Source of the DNA: Victivallales bacterium
GTDB lineage: Bacteria > Verrucomicrobiota > Lentisphaeria > Oligosphaerales > Oligosphaeraceae
Length of the DNA stretch: 5,193 nt
Assembly (NCBI GenBank): GCA_017615955.1
Contig: JAFZZD010000693.1
Coordinates: forward strand, 1-5,193
Reading direction: 5' to 3'
Shown: one piece after another, positions 1 through 5,193 of the stretch
How the letters are laid out: every line of letters starts with the position of its first letter
Position numbering within the stretch: position 1 is the first letter of the stretch
The notes under the pieces: generated by a model
Told to the model about the DNA's origin: nothing
Databases searched by the model: none
Seen by the model: the letters and a program-made list of their open reading frames with translations, nothing else
Position numbers and translations under genes: made by a program

Positions 1-1128
1 GTTGGCGACAGTGGCTAGTATTGGGAACTGGCATTTTGCCTTCTGCATGATTTCCATGCCGATCTGCACGTATGGCTCGCCTGGCACGAACATCATCTCA
101 ATGCCGCCAATGCGGATTGCCTGCAAGTCGTGCCAGACTGACAGGTCGTCTCCCTGCTCCAGCATCAGGCACATTTCCTCCAGGCGGCGCGCGTTGATTT
201 CCCAATAGTCCTTCTGCTGCTGCGTTGTGCCCAATGAGCGGAATTCAGCAGCCTCTTCCTGAAGTTGGGCAACTGTTTTCTTCACCGTGGGGAATTCCAC
301 TGTCTTCAATATGAATGAAATGTCCCCCATCTCCAGTTTGACGCCATTGTTCAAATCCTTCTGGAGGTAATTCACATATTCTTCGCCCAGAATATCATGT
401 TCGTTGTCGTTTTTGGCTGTCTGGCAGGTGCTGCGGGTGTTTATGTTTCCGGCTGGACCCAGCATGAACAAGGGCATTTCCGCTAGGCCGCGTTCCTTGA
501 TGATGCGGTTGGCGCTGCCCATCCAGTCAGGCGAGGCATACCTGTACATGCTGCCGCTGCAGGCAATCCCATGCACACCATGGTTGTGCAGCAGGACCTT
601 GCATGTCCCGTCCGCTCTGCAGAATTTTATCCAGCGGATTGCAGGATCTGTGGGATTCTCCTCCTTGTGTACGCGGTTTGTGCCGATGGGGCGGTCCAAT
701 GGCGCCTTGCCTGCATAGATGCTTGCAATTTCTTCTTCGTTGGCAAGCGCCTGCTTGGCTACGCGCATCACAGTCTCCTTCCAGTTCTTCTGGAACAGCG
801 GGTGCGGAATGCCGCTGCTGGAACCATATTCATCGGACAGGGCGGGCGCGGAATGGGTGTGCGTGGCAACAAAGGCAATGCCTTCTGGATTCAGATGATA
901 CGCGCAGGCCAGTTTTGCCCGCATTTCGCGGGCGTATTCATCCCGTGTGGTGCAGACGTCGCTGTATATCACCATCGCACGCTGCTTGCCGTCATAGAAC
1001 GTAAATGCACGGCAGTACAATGGTGAAAGCACCCCCTTGTTGCGCCTGTCGGCGTAGGGACCATAGCCATACAATTCCGCAAAAAGCGGCACTTCCAAAA
1101 TCTCTTCGGCGCAACCCAACTTCAACAT
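1..1128 (-). CDS. Neutral/alkaline non-lysosomal ceramidase-like hydrolase, 3' end outside window
   Basis: The minus strand reads open for 376 codons from an ATG at 1128 to the left edge, so the C-terminus is missing. The start is well supported: AAGGAG lies 9 nt upstream, and an in-frame TAG stands seven codons before the ATG. The protein looks like the N-terminal domain of the neutral ceramidase family (zinc-dependent amidohydrolases). Visible landmarks, in family order, are a GYG segment at residues 21-23, THTHSAP at 89-95 (family THTHSGP), TNR at 150-152, HNHGVHG at 181-187 (family histidine ligand region), GPAGNINTR at 224-232 (family QGxxGDxNP), and VPGEPY at 348-353, where the family places a glutamate ligand. 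The later tyrosine ligand region would lie outside the window. There is no signal peptide, whereas classical ceramidases are usually secreted, so this is probably a cytoplasmic relative. Many such homologues in environmental bacteria have no known substrate, so ceramide cleavage should not be assumed. Family confidence is fair; substrate is unknown. Confidence 0.8.
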   Translation of the reverse strand, partial: MLKLGCAEEILEVPLFAELYGYGPYADRRNKGVLSPLYCRAFTFYDGKQRAMVIYSDVCTTRDEYAREMRAKLACAYHLNPEGIAFVATHTHSAPALSDEYGSSSGIPHPLFQKNWKETVMRVAKQALANEEEIASIYAGKAPLDRPIGTNRVHKEENPTDPAIRWIKFCRADGTCKVLLHNHGVHGIACSGSMYRYASPDWMGSANRIIKERGLAEMPLFMLGPAGNINTRSTCQTAKNDNEHDILGEEYVNYLQKDLNNGVKLEMGDISFILKTVEFPTVKKTVAQLQEEAAEFRSLGTTQQQKDYWEINARRLEEMCLMLEQGDDLSVWHDLQAIRIGGIEMMFVPGEPYVQIGMEIMQKAKCQFPILATVAN

Positions 1129-1183
1129 AGCAATGTTCTCCTTGATCTAGTATTCTCTGCCATTTGCTAAAAAACAATACTGC

Positions 1184-1211
1184 ATAATATATGCCGAAAA
1201 TCAATTTGCAA
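1184..1211 (-). promoter_or_regulatory. Putative sigma70-type promoter for the ceramidase-like gene
   Basis: On the minus strand, TTGCAA (1211-1206) and TATTAT (1189-1184) are separated by 16 nt. Transcription would start near 1177 and give a leader of about 50 nt before the ATG at 1128. The -10 hexamer lies inside a partly symmetric 15-mer (1181-1195) that is nearly repeated at the opposite promoter. Predicted by eye only. Confidence 0.5.
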
Positions 1212-1278
1212 CCTGCTTATGTTATTTATTCCAGCTGGCATTAAGCAAAATCCTTGTAAAACTGCTGGTAAATGCCTC

Positions 1279-1307
1279 TTGCCTCTTTGGATAATGGTAT
1301 ATATTAT
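1279..1307 (+). promoter_or_regulatory. Putative sigma70-type promoter for the PRPP-synthetase-like gene
   Basis: TTGCCT (1279-1284) and TATTAT (1302-1307) are separated by the ideal 17 nt. Transcription would start near 1314 and give a leader of about 43 nt before the ATG at 1357. It is divergent from the promoter at 1184-1211, with the two -10 boxes a little over 110 bp apart. Predicted by eye only. Confidence 0.5.
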
Positions 1308-1347
1308 GCCCAACTTGATTCTTTTGTATTTTAACTGAACTTGCATC

Positions 1348-1353
1348 AAGGAG
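1348..1353 (+). promoter_or_regulatory. Ribosome binding site bearing on start choice of the PRPP-synthetase-like gene
   Basis: AAGGAG ends 3 nt before the ATG at 1357 and 6 nt before a second in-frame ATG at 1360. The second spacing is more usual, so translation may begin at 1360 and the protein may be one residue shorter. The 11-mer ATCAAGGAGAA around this site also precedes the divergent ceramidase-like gene. Confidence 0.6.
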
Positions 1354-1356
1354 AAA

Positions 1357-2568
1357 ATGATGAGCGGGGAAATCGTAGTCGTTGGCACCGTGTCGGACGA
1401 TCCACTGGCTAGTGACGTTGCGTATTTCATGGGGCAGAAGACGGATATCTCGGACGAGATTGCGCTGAAGAACTTTGCCAACAGCGAGTTCTGCCCGCGT
1501 TTTATTTGCGGGGAGACGGACGACCCCCATCGCATTGGGCATTCTCTTGAAGGCAAGAATGTGATCATAGTCTCCACTTGCAGCGGGGAATTCACCCGCA
1601 ATGCCAGGGCAATGCGCACTTTCCTGGTGGCAAGAGCCGCCAAGGACAATGGCGCGGAAAGCGTCACGCTGGTGGAACCCGATCTGTTCTACAGCGCACA
1701 GGACAGGGGTGCCCGCCCGGAATATGGCAATGTGGCGTTCCAGCGCACCATCCAGGACTACAAGAAGTTTGACGGGCAGCCCTTCTCTTCGCAGCTCTAT
1801 GCCGAATTGCTTGCGACCAGCGGCGTGGATGCCGTGCTGACGGTGCACAACCACTCGGTTTCCGTGCAGGATCTGTTCAATCGGAAATTCAACGGGCGTT
1901 TCTTCAATCTTTCACCCGCGCACTTGTATGCAATGTATCTTGTGCAGCACGAGCAGATGCTGGATCCCCGCAATGGCTTCATTGTATGCGCACCTGACAA
2001 GGGAGCCGCTCCATTCGTGAGGGAAGTGTATAACTGCATGTGCGAGGAGGCTGACAAGCTGCTGATGCCCCTCAAACCACAATTGCTGTTGATGGACAAG
2101 GTCCGCAGCGGTGAAAGAAAAGTCTCGATACAGGCCGCTGAAAACAGCCCCACAACCCTGGAGGAAATCAAGGGCCGCGAAATCGTGGTCATCGACGACA
2201 TGGTCCGCACTGGAAACACGATCGTGGAATGTTGCCGCCACCTGAAGGAGGCTGGCGCCAGCCGCATCATCTTCGTGGTGACACACTTCTACTCCAGCCC
2301 TGAAGTCAAGGAAAATCTGAACGACGCGTCTGTCGATGAAATCATAACCACAAATACATTGCCCAACATCCTGAACAGGGACATGCAGGGGCGTCTGCGC
2401 AAGAAACTTCTGGTGCTGAAGCTGGAACGCTGGATCGCCCATATCCTGAAGAAGGAAGTGTTCAATCGGCCAGTCAATGAGGCAGAACGCCTCTTCTCCC
2501 TGGACATCTCCAGAAAGAACCCACGCTGGAAGACAATGATCGGCCTGGAAGAGGACGACAAGCTGTAA
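1357..2568 (+). CDS. Ribose-phosphate pyrophosphokinase-like protein (divergent PRPP synthetase family)
   Basis: This 403-residue protein has the two-domain phosphoribosyltransferase fold order of PRPP synthetases, which make PRPP from ribose-5-phosphate and ATP in the cytoplasm for nucleotide, histidine and tryptophan synthesis. Visible landmarks are VSTCSGEFT at 72-80 (family QSTCAP region), AQDR at 114-117 (family RQDR, ATP site), SGVDAVLTVHNH at 155-166 (family VGVDRVLTVDLH, metal-binding His), APDKGA at 212-217 (family SPDIGG), DK at 247-248 (family DKRR, catalytic Lys) and the PRPP/ribose-phosphate loop VVIDDMVRTGNT at 277-288. It is longer than E. coli Prs (315 aa), with a longer N-terminus, an insert near 120-138, and roughly 20 extra residues at the C-terminus. 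Several active-site positions are changed: first Arg of RQDR to Ala, Asp of DLH to His, and Asp of the DTGGT loop to Arg. It may be a distinct PRPP-synthetase subfamily or a paralogue with altered activity. It ends in tandem stops (TAA TAG). Confidence 0.85.
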   Translation: MMSGEIVVVGTVSDDPLASDVAYFMGQKTDISDEIALKNFANSEFCPRFICGETDDPHRIGHSLEGKNVIIVSTCSGEFTRNARAMRTFLVARAAKDNGAESVTLVEPDLFYSAQDRGARPEYGNVAFQRTIQDYKKFDGQPFSSQLYAELLATSGVDAVLTVHNHSVSVQDLFNRKFNGRFFNLSPAHLYAMYLVQHEQMLDPRNGFIVCAPDKGAAPFVREVYNCMCEEADKLLMPLKPQLLLMDKVRSGERKVSIQAAENSPTTLEEIKGREIVVIDDMVRTGNTIVECCRHLKEAGASRIIFVVTHFYSSPEVKENLNDASVDEIITTNTLPNILNRDMQGRLRKKLLVLKLERWIAHILKKEVFNRPVNEAERLFSLDISRKNPRWKTMIGLEEDDKL

Positions 2569-2582
2569 TAGTTGCCGTAGTA

Positions 2583-2604
2583 GCGACGGCGTCCTCGCCG
2601 TCGC
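2583..2604. repeat. Perfect palindromic hairpin, first of a pair
   Basis: GCGACGGCG (2583-2591) and its exact reverse complement CGCCGTCGC (2596-2604) flank the loop TCCT. The stem is 9 bp and very GC-rich, and it begins 14 nt after the TAA of the upstream gene. No T-tract follows directly (the next bases are ACCAAGG), so it is a poor intrinsic terminator by the usual rules. It could stabilise the 3' end of the mRNA or be one unit of a dispersed REP-like repeat. Confidence 0.75.
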
Positions 2605-2625
2605 ACCAAGGGTGTGCCTTTTGTT

Positions 2626-2647
2626 GCCGCTGGCTGAAGCCAGCGGC
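2626..2647. repeat. Perfect palindromic hairpin, second of a pair
   Basis: GCCGCTGGC (2626-2634) and GCCAGCGGC (2639-2647) flank the loop TGAA, again with a 9-bp stem and 4-nt loop. It lies 21 nt after the first hairpin. GTTGCCG occurs shortly before each unit (2571-2577 and 2623-2629), hinting at related units. It is followed by CCCGATAG and not by a T-tract. The stem sequence differs from that of the first hairpin. Confidence 0.75.
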
Positions 2648-2732
2648 CCCGATAGTTTGCGGCGTGGCGCGGGAGTTTTGAAATTGGCTCATAGGACAGA
2701 GGACACCGTCTTTAAGTTCCTGAAGGAATATC

Positions 2733-4544
2733 ATGAAGGACAAGCCATACAAGTGCCTTTTGCTGCTAGCGGTATTGCTTGCATTATTATTGCGTTTAGT
2801 TGCATCAGTGCAAATGTATGGCTTGCCGGCGGTGCAGAAGCCCTCGCCATTGACTGATATGGCGACATATTTGCGGCTGGCAGGCGAAATCTCCTCTGGC
2901 AATTGGCCAGACCACTTTGACTACCAGCCTTTCTACTACAGCATATTCCTGCCGTTTTGCAGGCTTTTGGGCGGTGATGGCATAGTTGCCGCCATTGCAA
3001 TTCAAGTTATTCTTGGCGCGGCTGGCTGTTTGCTGGTCGGTCTTTCCGCACAGCGTCTTTTTGGAAAACGGGCGGGCTTTTTTGCCGCGCTGCTTCTGGC
3101 AGTAAGCAAGATGCATGTGTTCTACACGCCATTCATGCTGTTCGAGGTATTGCAGAGTTTCTGGATTGCATTGTTGCTGTGGCTGGCTCTTGTCGCATGG
3201 GAGAAGAACCATGTCTGGCATTGGCTTGCACTGGGGTTATTATTGGGCATTGCCACGCTGACGCGCGGAAATGCCCTGCTTTTCCTGCCTGGTGTGTTGG
3301 CGTTTTATTTGGTGCGCAATTGGAAAAAAGGCGTGCCTTGTGCCATTTCGCTTGCATTGCTTATGACCATCATCTTTGAGCTGCCGCAACTGCCGTATTC
3401 CATGCATAACTACAAGTACGCTGGGCGCTGGTGCGGCGCCTCCACGGCGGGTGGCAAGGTGCTGGCGCTGGGCAACACGCCAGAGGCGCCGCCTGGCGGC
3501 CTGGAATATCCTCTGACCTACAGCAGGTGGGTGGCGCAGGACGAGGCGCGTCCCGAAGACGGGCGCGTCAGCATGGCAAGCAACATATTGCGCTGGGCGG
3601 TGCGCGAGCCGCTGGTGTTCCTTGATTTGAAATGGCGAGCGGCCTTGCTTTTCTGGGACAGGCGTGAAATACCCAATAACGTGTCTCTTGACCATGAGGG
3701 CAGGGCGTGTCCATGGCTTCATGCATTGCTGCCATTCGCCATTACTGGAAGCCTTGCCTTCCTGGGACTCTTGCTTTTGCTGAAAGGGCAGCGGCAGTCC
3801 TGGCGGGAGCGTAATCCCCAATTCGCGCCTTGCCTGTTTTTCCTGTACATGCTGCTTTGCAGCTGGTTTGCCACGGCTTTGTTCTACAACCTGTCGCGTT
3901 TCCGCATAACAAGCCTGCCATTGATGGCAATTGCCGCAGGGTATGCGCTGGATATGCTGGTGGACAAGATTGCAAGGCGAAAGGAACTTAAACGTGAGGA
4001 AGGACTTGCACTGGCATTATGCGGCATGGTCTCCATATTCTCAGTATGCTTCCTATATGGCTTCTGGGAGGAAAACATGGTGCCTGCAATTTACAGAGTT
4101 GCGCGTCCCAATGGGCTTCTTTGCCAATTCCCCGATACCAGCCTTCTGTATGACCATGGGCCATTCACCGTAGGCGGTTTTCGTTATTTGCAGGCGCCCC
4201 GTGGTGGCATTTCCATAAAGAAGCAGCTGTGCATACCTCCTGGCACAAAGAACGTGAAGGTGCGCATTCCTGTCATGCTTGGTGGCGCACCATGTTCGGC
4301 AAACTTGATTTGCGATGGCAGAAAATACCAGCTGGGACCAAATAATCTGGTGCAGGACAGATTCCTGCAATGGCTGGAACAGCCACTGGACGAAGTGAAG
4401 TCTGGCGACTTCATCTTTGAATTGCCAGAGGGGCTGGGCTTCGGCGTGGACACATCACGGGACTACGGCAGGACGCATCTGGCTACCGCAGACGGAACAA
4501 ATGAGGTTTTCACAGGCGAGGCTGCCATCGAGGCGCAGTGGTAA
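2733..4544 (+). CDS. Polytopic membrane glycosyltransferase, GT39/ArnT-like, with soluble C-terminal domain
   Basis: This 603-residue protein has about ten hydrophobic membrane segments (around 8-27, 85-107, 113-130, 136-156, 163-196, 201-218, 331-350, 366-386, 393-411 and 423-443). It resembles the GT39/PMT-type GT-C transferases, which move a sugar from a polyprenyl-phosphate donor to a protein, lipid or glycan on the outer face of the cytoplasmic membrane. Supporting details are an acidic motif in the first outer loop (TDMATYLRLA, 41-50, Asp42), a Pro/Tyr-rich stretch YQPFYYSIF (64-72), LTRGN (176-180) and RFRITSLPL (389-397), similar to the family's RxxxxxxP segment before a late helix. 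About 150 residues after the last helix (450-603) look soluble and probably beta-rich, and I do not recognise this domain. The start has AAGGAA 4 nt upstream. It probably forms an operon with the GH35-like gene 15 bp downstream. Donor and acceptor cannot be told from sequence. Confidence 0.7.
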   Translation: MKDKPYKCLLLLAVLLALLLRLVASVQMYGLPAVQKPSPLTDMATYLRLAGEISSGNWPDHFDYQPFYYSIFLPFCRLLGGDGIVAAIAIQVILGAAGCLLVGLSAQRLFGKRAGFFAALLLAVSKMHVFYTPFMLFEVLQSFWIALLLWLALVAWEKNHVWHWLALGLLLGIATLTRGNALLFLPGVLAFYLVRNWKKGVPCAISLALLMTIIFELPQLPYSMHNYKYAGRWCGASTAGGKVLALGNTPEAPPGGLEYPLTYSRWVAQDEARPEDGRVSMASNILRWAVREPLVFLDLKWRAALLFWDRREIPNNVSLDHEGRACPWLHALLPFAITGSLAFLGLLLLLKGQRQSWRERNPQFAPCLFFLYMLLCSWFATALFYNLSRFRITSLPLMAIAAGYALDMLVDKIARRKELKREEGLALALCGMVSIFSVCFLYGFWEENMVPAIYRVARPNGLLCQFPDTSLLYDHGPFTVGGFRYLQAPRGGISIKKQLCIPPGTKNVKVRIPVMLGGAPCSANLICDGRKYQLGPNNLVQDRFLQWLEQPLDEVKSGDFIFELPEGLGFGVDTSRDYGRTHLATADGTNEVFTGEAAIEAQW

Positions 4545-4548
4545 CAAA

Positions 4549-4552
4549 GAGG
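4549..4552 (+). promoter_or_regulatory. Ribosome binding site of the GH35-like gene
   Basis: GAGG within AAAGAGG ends 7 nt before the ATG at 4560. The site lies wholly in the 15-nt gap after the glycosyltransferase stop, which supports both the start choice and co-transcription of the two genes. Confidence 0.6.
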
Positions 4553-4559
4553 CGCGACA

Positions 4560-5193
4560 ATGCAACTGGAAATCAGAAACGATGCCTTTGTAATCAATGG
4601 CAGGCAGGGTGAACTCCTTAGTGGCGAGATTCCATATTTCAGGGTGCCGAAATCCAACTGGAAGAAGGCGATGCAGTTGTGGAAGGCGGCGGGAGGCAAC
4701 TGCATAGCCTCATATTGCCCCTGGCTGGTGCATGAACCGGAAGAGGGTGTTTTTCGTTTTGACGAAGGCGATGGCATTACCGATATAAGCCAGTTCCTGG
4801 AGACTGCGGCAGAATTCGGGCTGGGCGTGATATTGCGCCCAGGCCCTTATGTGTATTCGGAATTCAGGCACGGCGGCCTTCCTGGATGGCTTGTGGAAAA
4901 ATATCCTGAGATTCTTGCTATCGACCGCAAGGGAAATTACATCCGCAAGGGCGCGACTGTCACCTATCTGCATCCGCTGTTTATGGAGAAGGTGGAGCGG
5001 TATTTCAGCCATATCTGCCCGATAATTGCAAAATATACGGCGAAAAACGGCGGTCCTGTGGTAATGCTCCAGCCTGACAATGAAATATATGGCCTCCAAA
5101 TCTGGAATGGGGACTATGACTTCAGTCCGGCGTACGCGCAATTTGGCGAGAAGAATGGCCGCTATCCGCAATTCCTGAAGAAAAAGTTCGGCA
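4560..5193 (+). CDS. GH35-like beta-galactosidase, N-terminal part, 3' end outside window
   Basis: The frame is open for 211 codons to the right edge, so the gene is truncated by the window. It reads like the TIM-barrel start of glycoside hydrolase family 35, retaining enzymes that release terminal beta-linked galactose. Landmarks in order are the entry strand VINGRQGELLSGEIPYFRVP (11-30), the segment WLVHEPEEGVFRF (55-67), ILRPGPYVYSEF (91-102), GGLPGWL (105-111) and LQPDNEIYG (170-178), where Glu175 matches the acid/base Glu of the family motif QxENEYG. The nucleophile Glu lies further downstream, beyond the window. Two departures from the family consensus are Pro25, where GEIHYFR usually has His, and PD in place of xE just before the catalytic NE. 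There is no signal peptide at this start, so the enzyme is probably cytoplasmic unless export is by another route. It probably shares an mRNA with the upstream membrane glycosyltransferase. Confidence 0.85.
   Translation, partial: MQLEIRNDAFVINGRQGELLSGEIPYFRVPKSNWKKAMQLWKAAGGNCIASYCPWLVHEPEEGVFRFDEGDGITDISQFLETAAEFGLGVILRPGPYVYSEFRHGGLPGWLVEKYPEILAIDRKGNYIRKGATVTYLHPLFMEKVERYFSHICPIIAKYTAKNGGPVVMLQPDNEIYGLQIWNGDYDFSPAYAQFGEKNGRYPQFLKKKFG

Larger units (their letters stand above)
1181..1310. repeat. Inverted pair of near-identical 15-mers covering both divergent -10 regions
   Basis: GGTATATATTATGCC on the plus strand (1296-1310) and GGCATATATTATGCA on the minus strand (1195-1181) match at 13 of 15 positions, with an uninterrupted shared core of 11 bases (ATATATTATGC). 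Each copy is itself partly symmetric: GG(T/C)ATA, three central bases, then TATGC. The copies lie head to head, about 100 bp apart. This could be an operator pair for one regulator or simply two similar extended promoters. No regulator gene is visible in the window. Confidence 0.45.

Noticed and set aside
571..1026. Plus-strand open frames (up to 151 codons) opposite the ceramidase-like gene.
   Set aside because: The minus-strand frame has a strong start signal and recognisable motifs throughout, so these are antisense shadows.
1222..1854. A 210-codon minus-strand open frame opposite the start of the PRPP-synthetase-like gene.
   Set aside because: It is antisense to a gene with clear family motifs, its product resembles nothing known to me, and it has no convincing ribosome binding site.
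2583..2625. Intrinsic terminator of the PRPP-synthetase-like gene.
   Set aside because: The hairpin is strong, but the only T-run (four T at 2619-2622) comes 14 nt after the stem, too far for a standard intrinsic terminator.
2648..2732. A separate promoter just upstream of the glycosyltransferase gene.
   Set aside because: TTGAAA occurs near 2679, but no acceptable -10 hexamer is found at the right distance.
2612..2857. An 81-codon plus-strand frame spanning the second hairpin and the start of the glycosyltransferase gene.
   Set aside because: It runs through a perfect palindrome and overlaps the better supported gene by more than 120 bp, and its product shows no recognisable motif.
3240..3821. 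A 193-codon minus-strand open frame within the glycosyltransferase gene.
   Set aside because: It is rich in Arg, Gln and Pro as expected of an antisense shadow and overlaps membrane helices of a real gene.

Overview
The window is a compact, moderately GC-rich bacterial segment with four protein genes and no RNA genes, insertion sequences or CRISPR arrays. The mix is a small cytoplasmic-looking member of the neutral ceramidase family, a divergent PRPP-synthetase-like protein, a GT39-type membrane glycosyltransferase and a GH35-type beta-galactosidase. This recalls polysaccharide-degrading members of the PVC group, especially Lentisphaerota/Victivallales-like bacteria. That assignment is an impression from gene content and protein style, not a demonstrated placement.

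Layout: positions 1-1128 hold, on the minus strand, the first 376 codons of a ceramidase-like hydrolase whose 3' end lies outside the window. A 228-bp intergenic region (1129-1356) separates it from a divergent plus-strand gene (1357-2568) for a 403-residue ribose-phosphate pyrophosphokinase-like protein. This region holds one good sigma70-type promoter candidate for each direction. The two -10 regions lie in nearly identical, partly palindromic 15-mers (13 of 15 bases match), which suggests common control. After the tandem stop codons of the PRPP-synthetase-like gene, a 164-bp gap (2569-2732) carries two perfect 9-bp hairpins with 4-nt loops, resembling a pair of REP-type palindromic units.

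From 2733 to the right edge, a probable two-gene operon encodes a 603-residue polytopic glycosyltransferase with an unusual soluble C-terminal extension and, 15 bp downstream, the N-terminal part (211 codons) of a GH35-like beta-galactosidase. The pair points to carbohydrate or glycoconjugate metabolism. The divergent pair on the left cannot be tied to it from sequence alone.

I do not see a clear new defence, mobile or signalling system. The points most worth a second look are the substituted active-site motifs of the PRPP-synthetase-like protein, the mirrored promoter boxes, the hairpin pair, and the C-terminal domain on the glycosyltransferase.
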